This document shows positions 25,812 to 34,924 of a DNA stretch of 64,000 bases, in pieces. Under the pieces are notes generated by a model. The model worked only from the letters and a program-made list of their open reading frames with translations. It did not search any database and was not told the DNA's origin. The translations under genes were made by a program, and so were the position numbers. Every line of letters begins with the position of its first letter. Positions within the stretch are counted from its first letter, which is position 1. The DNA comes from Neobacillus sp. PS3-34 (lineage in GTDB: Bacteria; Bacillota; Bacilli; Bacillales; Cytobacillaceae). The stretch spans positions 248,001-312,000 of the forward strand of contig NZ_CP133267.1 in NCBI RefSeq assembly GCF_030915465.1. The letters are read 5' to 3'.

Positions 25812-28760
25812 TCGCATTCCGCTCCTTTTTCACAAGATCACCCGGGAAAATGTAATCGTTGCGAGCCCATTTCTTCTGAACCTGAACACCGATTTGCGGC
25901 TGCGGATTGCCATAACGGAAATTGATCCTTGGCAGCGGGTTGATGCCGTCTTGCTGTAAAATTTCCATCTTCGCCCTTGTGTCCTTATAAGCTGGTGTGT
26001 CTGTGTCCTTATCGGCCATACTGCTTGTAATATAGTTAATGGCTGCATCCCCGCTGTCATTCATCGGTAAATACACTTCATTTCCTTTTACGCGGGCCGT
26101 GATGGTACATTTAACCTTTACATTTCCATAGGGGGAGGTTAAGCGGACAAGTGTCCCATCTTGCAGGCCTTTTCTGCAGCAAGCTCCGGTGAGACCTCTA
26201 GGAATACTTCAGGCGTCTTCGATGTGATCCCCTTCGACTTGTACGTGAGATTGCCTTCATGGAAATGTTCCAGCAATCGGCCATTATTAACATGGATATC
26301 ATATTCTTCTTCAAAATTAAGCGGCCTTGTCCACTTGACCGGGTAAAGTCGCGCTTTACCATCCGGGAAGTGGAAGCCTTCGGTATATAAAAGTGGTGTG
26401 TCGGCTCCATTTTCTGCTACCGGCCACAGTAAGCTCTTATACCCTTCCAATCTTTCATACGTGACACCTGAATATATCGGCATCAGCATGGCTGCTTCCT
26501 CCATAATGTCGCTCGGATGCTGATAGTTCCAGCCTGCACCCAGAAGGTTCGCAATCGCCTGAATGATTTCCCAGTCTGGCTTTGAGTCTCCCATTGGTTC
26601 AAGTACTTCATAAAGCCTTTGAATACGGCGTTCCGTATTGGTGAATGTTCCTTCTTTTTCAAGGCTTGGACTGGCAGGAAGGACCACATCTGCATATTGC
26701 GCTGTTCGTGTGAAAAAGATATCTTGTAAAACAAAGAAATCCAGTTTCTCATAGGCGGCATGGACGTGGTTGATATTCGAGTCTACCAATCCCATTTCCT
26801 CGCCCTTTACATACATCGCTTTTACTGTGCCGCCATGGATACCTTCAATCATGTCATGGTTATTGATTCCAGGATTAGGTGAAAGCTTTACACCCCAAGC
26901 TTGTTCAAATTTTGTGCGGGCTTCTTCATTATCAACGCGCTGGTAACCAGGCAGATGCTCCGGGCTGCTTCCAAAATCACTCGCACCCTGAACGTTATTA
27001 TGTCCTCGCAGCGGATAGGCTCCTGCACCAGGTCTGCCGTAATTTCCTGTTATAAGGAGAAGGTTGGAAATGGCGGTGCTCGTATCACTGCCGCCAAGAT
27101 GCTGCGTAACACCCATCGCCCAGAGGATGGCCGTGCCATCTGATTCATGAATCATTTCGGCAGTTTTGATCAGCTGTTCTTTTGAAAGTCCGGTAAACTC
27201 TTCAGCGTATTCAAGCGTGTATGGCTGGAGGCTGGCGACATATTCGCTTACTCCATTTACTCGGCTGGTTAAAAACTTCTCATCCGCCCAGCCCTGGTCG
27301 ATGATATATTTTGTTACTGCTGATAACCATACTAAATCCGAGCCCGCTTTTGGATGGATAAACAGGTCAGCACGTGCTGCCATTTCGTGTTCCCTTAGGT
27401 CCGCCACAATCAATTTTTGGCCCTTTAGCTTGTGGGACCGTTTAACTCTCGTCGCTAAAACTGGGTGGGCTTCAGCAGTATTGGAACCGACGATGATTAC
27501 AAGGCCAGCCTTTTCAATATCTTTAATTGAACCGGCATCACCGCCATAGCCTACTGTTCTGAATAAGCCGACTGTTGCCGGCGTCTGGCAGTAACGGGAA
27601 CAGTTATCGACATTATTCGTACCGATCACCTGTCTTGCAAGCTTCTGCATTAAGTAGGATTCTTCATTTGTACATTTTGAAGAGGTAATAAAGCCCATTG
27701 ATTCAGGACCATATTGATCACGGATTTCAGTAAACTTACGGGCAACAAGCTGCAATGCTTCATCCCATTCTGCCTCACGGAAGGAATCTCCTTCCCTGAT
27801 TAAAGGCTTCGTCAGGCGTTCCTCACTATTAACAAAGCTCCAGCCAAATTTGCCTTTCACACATGTGGAAATCCCATTAGCCGGAGCATCGACACTTGGT
27901 TCCACTTTGAGAATGTCTCGTCCCTTTGTCCATATATCAAAGCTGCAGCCTACACCGCAGAATGTACATACCGTTTTTGTTCGTTTGATTTTCGCTTCAC
28001 GCGCAGCTGATTCCATATCCGAGATGGCAAGAATCGAACCGTAGCCGGTTTCTACACCCTTCGTTATTTCAATCATCGGACGAAGCGTATCTTTTGCAAT
28101 CCCAGTCAGATAGCCCGCTTCCCCCACCATCCCTTTTTCCATCATGGCATTACATGGGCAGACGGTGGAACAATGGCCGCAGGATACACATGAGGATTCA
28201 TTGATTGGTACATCGTTATCCCAAATGACACGGGGACGGTCAAGTTCCCAGTCAATTCTTAACGTTTCCGTTACCTGCACGTCCTGGCACGCTTCTACAC
28301 AGCGCCCACATAGAATACACTGGTCCGGATCGTAGCGATAAAATGGATTGGAATTATCCTCTTGATATGGCTTGTGTTCAAAGGGGGTACTTTGATGGTT
28401 AATCCTCATTTCCTTGACGGTGTTATGTATTTCACAACCCCCGTTGTTATAATCACAGACCGTACAATATAATTCATGGTTATTAAGAATTTTATCCATT
28501 GCAATTGTCTGTGATTTTTTCACATGGGGCGCAACTGTATCAATGACATCGCCATGTTTAAGCTCTGTCGAACAGGATCTTACTAATTCACCGTTTACTT
28601 CCACTAAACAAGTATCACATGTCTCGATCGGTCCGAGGCTTGGATGATAGCACACATGTGGAACTTCAACTGAGCTATTCGTGAGGTATTGAAGAAGTGT
28701 TTGGCTCCCGTTTGCTTCAACCTCTGCCCCGTTAATCTTCACTTTTATTTTCTCTAACAA
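25804..28760 (-). pseudogene. fdhF: NAD-type formate dehydrogenase alpha subunit (YjgC-like), one-base frameshift near the C-terminus
   Basis: Read through one break this is ~985 residues. The N-terminus is a 2Fe-2S ferredoxin domain ([21 protein letters not shown]). Then come a His/Cys NuoG-type cluster ([17 protein letters not shown]), two 4Fe-4S sites ([24 protein letters not shown]) and the Mo-domain cluster [11 protein letters not shown]. The Mo ligand is a Cys in [13 protein letters not shown], so no selenocysteine is needed. The C-terminal MGD-binding domain is split at 26166-26173: adding one base (AAGGCC to AAAGGCC or AAGGGCC) joins SPELAAEK to [17 protein letters not shown]. Oxidises formate to CO2. 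FdhD and the DUF1641 partner follow. Confidence 0.92.
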
Positions 28761-28991
28761 GACGGCTTCACCCTTTCTGCTTTTCTATTGAATGCTTTAA
28801 CGTTCTACCATTTTCAGTACCCTTAATTGCTAAAAAATAAAACATATACAAATCTTCCTATTTTAAAATTCCAGTTTCACATGGCTTTCTATATAGTTCT
28901 TTATTCATATACTCTGGTTATCACGCTAGATAGGTGGTTTGCCTGAAGAAGAACGTGGGAAGAAAGAAGAAAAAAGAAGGGACTACTTCCT

Positions 28992-29255
28992 ATGAAGTTT
29001 GTAATATATAAAAGCAAGAATATAAATAGAAAAAGCCATCATGAATATTTGGGTGAGATTGATGCTTCCTCGATTGAAGTAGCTAGTGACATGATGTATA
29101 AACGATTAAGAAGGAACACTTTAAAGGTGCACGGACAAATGTATATTATCTTGCCGTACAGCAACGGGATGCAGCTAGAAAAACACACTCTGCCTTCTCT
29201 TCACGGCCTTCCCTTTCGAATTGTGCAATATAGGGAAGGGAAACTAGGGCTTTAA
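28992..29255 (+). CDS. Small conserved-looking hypothetical protein
   Basis: 87 residues, basic, no signal peptide or membrane helix. It opens MKFVIYKSKNINRKSHHEYLG, has a central IYV-like strand (HGQMYIILPYSNGMQ) and ends GLPFRIVQYREGKLGL. No family recognised. GAAGGGA stands upstream of the ATG. It is divergent from the formate dehydrogenase operon, separated by ~230 bases that must hold both promoters. Confidence 0.6.
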   Translation: MKFVIYKSKNINRKSHHEYLGEIDASSIEVASDMMYKRLRRNTLKVHGQMYIILPYSNGMQLEKHTLPSLHGLPFRIVQYREGKLGL

Positions 29256-29311
29256 ATTCTTATGATTAGCTTTTATAATATGTATGTAATCTATTATAAG
29301 GAGTGTTCCCT

Positions 29312-29536
29312 TTGGCAAAATCAAATGCAAGAAAAATTCGTGAAAAGCTTGAACGCGAAGGCAGACTGAATCCCGCTGAATTAAGAAGTCCATTCGTTTT
29401 CTCAGACATGCGCACTAGAACAACAAAAACGAAAAAAGATCACCTATATCGCTCCAAACACAAGAACCAATCACTCCGCGATGGAAATGATGGTTCTTTT
29501 TATTTTGGAAAAAAACCGATAGTCATTGCTTTCTAA
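29312..29536 (+). CDS. Small basic hypothetical protein
   Basis: About 74 residues, strongly basic, starting at TTG 29312 (AAGGAG eight bases upstream): MAKSNARKIREKLEREGR. It continues with NPAELRSPFVFSDMRTRTTKTKKDHLYRSKHK. The Lys/Arg content suggests nucleic-acid or ribosome binding, which is only a guess. The layout resembles YqkK-like small proteins of Bacillus from memory. A GTG three codons earlier overlaps the binding site. Confidence 0.6.
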   Translation: MAKSNARKIREKLEREGRLNPAELRSPFVFSDMRTRTTKTKKDHLYRSKHKNQSLRDGNDGSFYFGKKPIVIAF

Positions 29537-29630
29537 ACAGTTATAAATTATTTCACCAAGGTACTGGCTTATATGCCCATCTTTTTTATACAATTAAATT
29601 ATTATTTGAATGATATGGGAGATGAAGTGA

Positions 29631-30503
29631 ATGACGGTTGAAGAGGGTTTTGTAAGCGTAACTGGCGGTAAGGTTTTTTATAAGAAGGTTGGAAATGGAA
29701 ATGAAACTCCATTACTTGTATTGCATGGCGGACCAGGCTCTACCTCCATCCCATTGCAATCACTGGATGTACTTGCTAAGGATCGTCCGGTCATTTTCTA
29801 TGATCAGCTTGGATCTGGTCATTCTGATAGGCCTGAGGATTCTGGGTTATGGCATTTGGAGCGTTTTGTAGAAGAATTGGGACAACTAAGAAAGGAGTTA
29901 GGATTAACAGAAGTACATATATTGGGACATTCATGGGGAACGACATTGCTTGCATCCTATCTATTAACAAATCCTACAGGTGTTAAAAGCGCCATTTTTT
30001 CAAGTCCGTGTTTGAGTGCCCCACGCTAGGCCAGTGACCAGAAAATCTTATTAAAAGAGCTTCCTGAAGAAACACAAGAAGTGATTAACCGTTGCGAATC
30101 GGAAGGAACCACAGATTCACAGGAATACCGGGAAGCAATCGAAATTTTCTACAATAAACACCTATGCAGGCTGTACCCGCCACCAGAAAAGCTGTTAGAA
30201 GGCAGAAAATTATCGAACTCGCAAATATACAATCAAATGTGGGGACCATCTGAATTTTGTGTGACAGGGAACCTGAAGGATTTCGACTGCACCGAACGAC
30301 TGCATGAAATTAACACGAAATCATTATTTCTCTGCGGTCGATTTGATGAAGCCACTCCTCAATCAACAGCGTATTTTAGCAGTCTCGTCCCTAATTCCAA
30401 TTTCCATGTTTTTGAGCACAGCTCGCACACAGGCTACCTCGAAGAACACGACGAGTATGTGCGAATTGTAAATGAGTTCTTAACAGATGTAGAGGAATTT
30501 TGA
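29631..30503 (+). pseudogene. Alpha/beta hydrolase (proline iminopeptidase-like) interrupted by an in-frame TAG
   Basis: A ~290-residue peptidase-S33-type hydrolase. [18 protein letters not shown] is the HGGPG oxyanion motif of proline iminopeptidases, [12 protein letters not shown] follows, and the nucleophile elbow is [15 protein letters not shown] (G-x-S-x-G). After SSPCLSAPR the codon at 30027-30029 is TAG, where Trp (TGG) is expected (from memory of the family). The same frame then continues ASDQKILLKELPEETQEV to a normal C-terminus with LFLCGRFDEATP (catalytic Asp) and EHSSHTGYLEEH (catalytic His). This is a nonsense change, not a frameshift. Confidence 0.82.
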
Positions 30504-30564
30504 TTACATTCTTTGAATTTAACTCGATAAATAGTGAACCATCTTTTTTGTTTAACAAATCTTA

Positions 30565-30597
30565 AAACGCTTGGGAAAAATCCTAAGCGTTTCTTTT
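30565..30597 (+). terminator. Terminator between the hydrolase and the convergent lipoprotein gene
   Basis: AAACGCTT and AAGCGTTT form the base of a stem with GGGAAAAATCC above it, followed by CTTTT. The A-rich side allows use in both directions. Confidence 0.7.
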
Positions 30598-31144
30598 ATT
30601 CAAGTATTTGATTAGCCATTTCAGCTATTTCTTTTTTATGTTGTTCTTTCGAGATTTTTTCATTCATATAGACAATGGTATACGAAATACCCTTACTATG
30701 AAAGTTCAACAAATTATTGTTGTAATATCCAGTATGTTTTTTGTTTAAATTAATTTTTTCTAACTCTTGATTTGTTTCTAAAAACTCCTCATTAAAAGCA
30801 TTAATTCTTAAAAAAATCTTATCCTCTTTTCTTTTTGAACTAGTAGTAAATTCAACCGATAATTTTTTACCGTCATGATTTTGATCGTTTATGATAGGAG
30901 CTTGAAATGGTTTTGCATCAAAAGGTAAATTTCCAGGTAATTTCATTTCAAACGGTAGTGCATCGAGTCCAACCTTAACCGACGGTGCTTTATAAGTAAT
31001 AGGAATGTTTTTCTTTTGTTCTTTCGTTACATCTTTCATTTCCACTTTATTTAATTTAGAAGTATCGAGAGTTCCGTTTTTAGGGTCTTGACAACCCACA
31101 AGTAAAAGTAAAAGTAATGCCAAAATTAAAAATAATTTTTTCAC
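30596..31144 (-). CDS. Lipoprotein of unknown function
   Basis: 182 residues with a type II signal peptide (MKKLFLILALLLLLLVGC, lipobox LVGC). The mature part is acidic/basic mixed and has a beta-rich domain: PFEMKLPGNLPFDAKPFQAP, LSVEFTTSSKRKEDKIFLRI, ISYTIVYMNEKISKEQHKKEIAEM. No family recognised. It is predicted to be anchored outside the membrane. It ends at a terminator shared with the convergent hydrolase gene. Confidence 0.75.
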   Translation of the reverse strand: MKKLFLILALLLLLLVGCQDPKNGTLDTSKLNKVEMKDVTKEQKKNIPITYKAPSVKVGLDALPFEMKLPGNLPFDAKPFQAPIINDQNHDGKKLSVEFTTSSKRKEDKIFLRINAFNEEFLETNQELEKINLNKKHTGYYNNNLLNFHSKGISYTIVYMNEKISKEQHKKEIAEMANQILE

Positions 31145-31364
31145 AAGTATCCCCCTACCTATTGTCTAATGAACCTTTTTACTTATATTTAGTCGATTTA
31201 ACAAAGGAAATAGTTTCAACTTTTTTAATAAATCTTTAATTATTTAATTTTAATTATTGTAAACTGCCTCGTTAGCTCCAATTCTGCGCAAAAAATCCTC
31301 TGCATCTCAGAAAATAAAAATTCGTTATGCAGTCTGTTATAATTTAAAAAGAGGTGGATATTTT

Positions 31365-31874
31365 ATGAAAATCATTGAAACTGAAAGATTGATACTACGC
31401 TGGTTAGTACCGGATGATTCAGCGTTTATTCTCGAACTTTTAAATGATCCTACTTGGATCCGTTTTATAGGGGATAGAGGTGTGAGAACGCTCGAAGATG
31501 CTCGAAACTATATTTTAACGGGACCGATGGATATGTACTCCCGACTAGGATTTGGTCTTTATTTAACAGAATTAAAGGATGGAAGGATTCCGATTGGAAT
31601 TTGCGGATTGATAAAAAGAGATTCTTTAGAAGATGTTGATCTTGGCTTTGCTTTTTTATCGAAGTTCCAATCTAAAGGTTATGGCTATGAGGCCGCTTCT
31701 GCTACGATGGCCTATGGAAAGGAACAGCTTGGTCTCAAGCGAATTGTGGCAATAACATCTAAGGACAACGATAATTCTTCCAAGCTTCTTGAGAAAGTCG
31801 GTATGAAATTCGAACAAACGATTAAATTTCATCCTGATAATGAAGAGCTTAAATTGTTTATAGCTGAATTTTAA
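31365..31874 (+). CDS. GNAT acetyltransferase, RimJ/RimL type
   Basis: 169 residues. It starts IIETERLILRWLVPDDSAFI, typical of the Acetyltransf_3 (RimL-like) branch. LTELKDGRIPIGICGLIKRDS, VDLGFAFLSKFQSKGYGYEAASATM (acetyl-CoA loop) and IVAITSKDNDNSSKLLEKVGMKFEQTI follow. AGAGGTGG stands before the ATG. The acceptor is unknown. It ends at a long hairpin terminator. Confidence 0.88.
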   Translation: MKIIETERLILRWLVPDDSAFILELLNDPTWIRFIGDRGVRTLEDARNYILTGPMDMYSRLGFGLYLTELKDGRIPIGICGLIKRDSLEDVDLGFAFLSKFQSKGYGYEAASATMAYGKEQLGLKRIVAITSKDNDNSSKLLEKVGMKFEQTIKFHPDNEELKLFIAEF

Positions 31875-31893
31875 TACAGAGCTTTTCTGAAAA

Positions 31894-31947
31894 AATTAAA
31901 AATACACACGGTATATTCGAAGTGAATTACCGTGTGTATTTTTAATT
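31894..31947 (+). terminator. Long hairpin terminator between convergent genes
   Basis: A 20-base perfect inverted repeat (31894-31913 with 31928-31947) with core ATACACACGGTA/TACCGTGTGTAT. A/T tracts flank both sides, so it can serve the GNAT gene and the convergent Cys-rich gene. Confidence 0.8.
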
Positions 31948-31949
31948 AA

Positions 31950-32126
31950 TTATTCGCCTTTTCCTTTTACCATTAATTTTTTTACTTTTTCAGCTGGATC
32001 CCAGCAATTAAATTTATAACTTGGCATGGTTTGATATCCTAATCTGCTGCAGTTATAGACCATCACACCATTTTTCCGCTCGGCTTTAAAATGCCTGCAC
32101 GCTGCACAGCAATGAAAATCCTTCAT
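31950..32126 (-). CDS. Small cysteine-rich hypothetical protein (58 aa)
   Basis: An ATG at 32126 behind AAGGTGG opens 58 codons. The N-terminus MKDFHCCAACRHFKAE has CCxxC plus His, then YNCSRLGYQTMPSYKFNCWDP. Five cysteines (residues 6, 7, 10, 26 and 41 or so) and the histidines suggest a metal, perhaps zinc, site. No signal peptide. I do not recognise a named family. It is followed closely by a hairpin terminator, which supports it being a real gene. Confidence 0.65.
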   Translation of the reverse strand: MKDFHCCAACRHFKAERKNGVMVYNCSRLGYQTMPSYKFNCWDPAEKVKKLMVKGKGE

Positions 32127-32154
32127 GATTTTACCACCTTGTCATTGTTCGCTC

Positions 32155-32478
32155 TTAATTTCTCGGACCCCATAAAATAATCGAAACGCCAAGTAAACAA
32201 ATAAATCCCCCAACCCAATCATATAAATCAGGCGTTTTTTTATCGACAGCCCAGCCCCAGAGGATTGCCAGAAAGATAAACACTCCCCCATAAGCCGCAT
32301 ACACTCTGCCAAATGACGGAAAGCTTTGGAATGTCGGGATCACTCCATAAAGTATAAGAATCAGGCCTCCGGCAACACCATATAAAACAGGCATTCCTTC
32401 GCGCAGCCATAGCCAAACTAAATAGCCTCCGCCTATTTCTGCAAGCCCTGCAAATATAAATAGCAATATAGCTCTCAT
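32155..32478 (-). CDS. YnfA-family (UPF0060) small membrane protein
   Basis: 107 residues with four hydrophobic helices: [59 protein letters not shown] and [19 protein letters not shown]. The G-G-x-x-x-W and [10 protein letters not shown] segments are hallmarks of YnfA, a relative of small multidrug resistance transporters. Function is unproven; export of cations has been proposed for the family. The start is ATG 32478 after AGAGAG; a GTG three codons upstream is in frame. Confidence 0.9.
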   Translation of the reverse strand: MRAILLFIFAGLAEIGGGYLVWLWLREGMPVLYGVAGGLILILYGVIPTFQSFPSFGRVYAAYGGVFIFLAILWGWAVDKKTPDLYDWVGGFICLLGVSIILWGPRN

Positions 32479-32670
32479 TGTTTTCACTCTCTTCTACGAT
32501 TACAGTTCTCCCTACATTTTACTGCAATTTCTGCAAACCGGCAGTCAATTTAGTAAAAAAATCGCAGGAATTTATATTGCTTTTACAGTATTTTCACCTT
32601 AAATTTACAGAATTCTCTATAAAATAGACCTTAATCCCCATGAATCGCTTACTTTCGTTTGCTACCATTG

Positions 32671-32766
32671 AACAAAGGGCAAATTTTACGAAAGTAAAAG
32701 ACGCAAAGCCACGGTGGAAAGCAAGAATTTCTTGCCATGGCAGCCGGGTTGCATGTGACAGCCAGA
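32671..32766 (+). promoter_or_regulatory. Cyclic di-GMP-I (GEMM-I) riboswitch
   Basis: The aptamer matches the GEMM-I layout closely. AGGGCAAA leads into the P2 hairpin TTTTAC-GAAA-GTAAAA with its GAAA tetraloop, then the hallmark GACGCAAAGCC. A P3 stem follows (GGTGG...CCATGG with an internal CAAGAATTTCTTG hairpin), then GGCAGCCGGGTTGC, which holds the tetraloop receptor side. Known examples (Vc2) share the same order. It stands ~65 bases before a receiver-domain gene. CCTTTC at 32782-32787 could pair with GAAAGG at 32813-32818, the ribosome binding site, suggesting translational control. Confidence 0.9.
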
Positions 32767-32830
32767 ATATACACTACTATTCCTTTCCTAAATTGCCTTT
32801 TTACCCAATAGTGAAAGGTGCCAAATAAAA

Positions 32831-33199
32831 ATGAAAACCATACTCATTGCCGATCACTCCTTATTTTCAAGAAGCATGCTTAAAAAGTTGCTGGCCAAAA
32901 GCGACTACAGAGTGATATGCGAAGTGGAAGATGGCAAACAAGCCATCAAAAAATTCGTCCATTTACAACCTGATTTCGTTCTGATGGATTATTCTATGCC
33001 AAAAATGAATGGGATTGAAGCACTGGTACAAATGATGAAGATTAATCCACTCGCCAATGTAATTATGTTTTCATCGCTAAACACTCGAGTGTTTATAGAA
33101 GAGTCACTTGAACTTGGCGCAAAGGATTTTTTGATAAAACCCTCGTTTCAAGGTCTGCTTTCTGTCCTAGACAGCCTAACTATGACCCCTTATATATAG
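32831..33199 (+). CDS. Single-domain response regulator (CheY-like), under c-di-GMP riboswitch
   Basis: 122 residues, only a receiver domain. Acidic pocket ADHS at the N-terminus (one Asp where many have two), phospho-acceptor Asp in FVLMDYSMPKMNG, switch Ser in VIMFSSLN and conserved Lys in DFLIKPSF. There is no output domain, so it would signal by protein contact, as CheY or Spo0F do. No kinase is nearby. The riboswitch upstream ties its level to c-di-GMP, so motility or surface behaviour is a reasonable guess. Confidence 0.9.
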   Translation: MKTILIADHSLFSRSMLKKLLAKSDYRVICEVEDGKQAIKKFVHLQPDFVLMDYSMPKMNGIEALVQMMKINPLANVIMFSSLNTRVFIEESLELGAKDFLIKPSFQGLLSVLDSLTMTPYI

Positions 33200-33200
33200 C

Positions 33201-33239
33201 AAAAAGCACGCGATTCCATTACCCACCGCGTGCTTTTTT
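33201..33239 (+). terminator. Terminator of the receiver-domain gene
   Basis: AAAAAGCACGCG pairs with CGCGTGCTTTTTT across a 14-base loop directly after the stop; it also suits the convergent gene at 33245. Confidence 0.85.
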
Positions 33240-33244
33240 GTATC

Positions 33245-33667
33245 TTATTTCGAATGATAAAGGTCATCGATCCTTTTAAAGACTTCCCGATTTGAATTAT
33301 AATGTCCCCCATTCAATTCATTAGGAGAAAAACTCCATCCATTACTACTGTCAGCATATAATGTCACCCGATAGCCCCAGCCGCCTTTTACAACTTCATC
33401 ATTATTGACGGGCTTAAACTTAATATTTTTAATTGAAGCTAACCAATTTTGAATAGCTTTTTTATCTGTATAAGTTTGAAAGTCCCCGGTTCTTTCGTTT
33501 CTGACTGTAATTTTATCAACCTTTTCAATATCTCCATCATACTCTTCCCCAATGGTAGTCGGTTTGCTAATAAGTTTATTGTACGAATGATCTTCGAGTA
33601 AAAAAATCATCACAGCCAGAACAGCTACAAGGCTAAGAAAGACTAATGACCATTTCCACCTAAACAT
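33245..33667 (-). CDS. Hypothetical membrane-anchored protein
   Basis: 140 residues. One N-terminal hydrophobic helix (WSLVFLSLVAVLAVMIFLL) and an outside domain of ~110 residues with VDKITVRNERTGDFQTYTDKKAIQNWL and GGWGYRVTLYADSSNGW. The domain resembles small extracytoplasmic beta-sandwich proteins of Bacillus but no family is recognised. It has its own promoter region and shares a terminator with the convergent regulator gene. Confidence 0.65.
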   Translation of the reverse strand: MFRWKWSLVFLSLVAVLAVMIFLLEDHSYNKLISKPTTIGEEYDGDIEKVDKITVRNERTGDFQTYTDKKAIQNWLASIKNIKFKPVNNDEVVKGGWGYRVTLYADSSNGWSFSPNELNGGHYNSNREVFKRIDDLYHSK

Positions 33668-33740
33668 TCGAGAACGCCTTCATCCCGTACCACCTATGAA
33701 CTATTGTTTTCTTTTTCACTGTTTAACCAACCCCCTCATA

Positions 33741-34348
33741 TTAAAAAAGAGTCGTTACAAGATACATGGCAGTTCCAATCATAATTAAACCCGAAACCTT
33801 ATTTAAAATAGGAATGAATCGTGCTTTTGTATCCAATCTCCCGGTTTGCCGCATGCCACTGCAAGACCTAAAAACCAAAGCCATGAAACACAAATACAGG
33901 AAACAGTAAATGCAAGCTTTGACGCATCTGAATAAGAAAGCGAGCTGGTTCCAATCACACCGATCGTATCCATAATCGCATGCGGATTCAAAAGCGAAAC
34001 GGAGGCAGCAAATACGATTTGTTTCTTTGGCGAAAAAGAATGTAATTCAGCATTTCTATCTGCTGGCCTGCTTCTCCAGGTAACAATCCCCATATAGATT
34101 AAAAATACAATTCCTGCTGTTAAAAGAACAAATTTTATCATGCCATTTCCAAGCACTAGCGTTGAAACTCCCAAAACAGCAAGTGAAATTAGCAGCGTAT
34201 CACATAAAGCCGCCGTAATCACTCCAGGGAGAACCCTCGCCATCCGATGCTGCAGTGCACCTTGATTGAAGATAAAGATATTTTGGACACCTAATGGCAG
34301 GATAAGCCCTAATGCTAAAATAAACCCGTGTGCAGCTGCATTAATCAT
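33741..34348 (-). pseudogene. LysE/ArgO-family amino acid exporter, one-base frameshift
   Basis: The N-terminal ~165 residues are a LysE/ArgO exporter: HGFILALGLILPLGVQNIFIFNQG (the conserved G-x-x-x-P-x-x-x-x-x-x-x-x-x-x-G start), ALCDTLLISLAVLG, and AASVSLLNPHAIMDTIGVIG. Near 33848-33858 the frame breaks. In the next frame QTGRLDTKARFIPILNKVSGLIMIGTAMYLVTTLF gives the expected final helix, ending at TAA 33741. Repaired length is ~202 residues, the family norm. It would export basic or other amino acids. The break is probably an assembly error. Confidence 0.82.
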
Positions 34349-34418
34349 GATTCTACTTCTCCTTTATCACACCCGTTCCTTCCAGCAAAAAGGAACTTTT
34401 TAATATTTCACTCGGATT

Positions 34419-34865
34419 CTATTTATTCCTTTTCTGAAGATAGAGTTCCGGATTTTCGATTTCCGCGAATCCATACTGAGTATACAATCCATGTGCGTCC
34501 TTCGTACTTAGCATTAATTTACGGACCTCCTTTAATTTCGGATGCTCCGTGATGATTTCCATCAGCCATTTAGACAATCCTCTCCCCCTGAATTCAGGAA
34601 GAATAAACACATCCATGATCCACCCTATGCGTACAAAATCAGTAATAATCCTGGCAGAGCCTACTTGCATTGCTGTTTTTTCGGTTGGATTTCCTTGGTA
34701 AACACCAAAGATTAATGAAGAGTTCTCCACTGCCTTCTTCACGGCATCGAAGCTGATCCCTTTAGCCCAATAGGAATCCTCGCTTAAAAATCGATGAATT
34801 ACCTGTAAATCCAAATGGTTTTGATCAGTGGAAATCGTAAATTCTTCTTTTTCCCAAAGTGCCAT
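34419..34865 (-). CDS. GNAT-family N-acetyltransferase
   Basis: About 148 residues. FTISTDQNHLDLQVIHRFLSEDSYWAKGI opens the protein, the form seen in the YafP/Acetyltransf_1 branch related to the B. subtilis YwnH/YjdJ-like acetyltransferases. IGWIMDVFILPEFRGRGLSKWLMEII is the acetyl-CoA loop and LMLSTKDAHGLYTQYGFAEIENPE the tail. Similar short proteins often carry the DAHGLYxxxGF signature. The start is placed at ATG 34865; a GTG four codons earlier is also in frame. Substrate unknown. Confidence 0.85.
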   Translation of the reverse strand: MALWEKEEFTISTDQNHLDLQVIHRFLSEDSYWAKGISFDAVKKAVENSSLIFGVYQGNPTEKTAMQVGSARIITDFVRIGWIMDVFILPEFRGRGLSKWLMEIITEHPKLKEVRKLMLSTKDAHGLYTQYGFAEIENPELYLQKRNK

Positions 34866-34924
34866 TCCGTCTCTCACTCCATTACATTACTTTTTATATC
34901 TCTTTTTCTACTATTTACATCTCT

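Noticed and set aside
28761..28991. Selenocysteine insertion in formate dehydrogenase
   Set aside because: The Mo-ligand position reads Cys (NCSRYCQ), and the only break is a frameshift near the C-terminus.
29631..30503. Amber readthrough with pyrrolysine in the hydrolase
   Set aside because: No pyl genes are in sight, and a TGG to TAG mutation is the simpler explanation.
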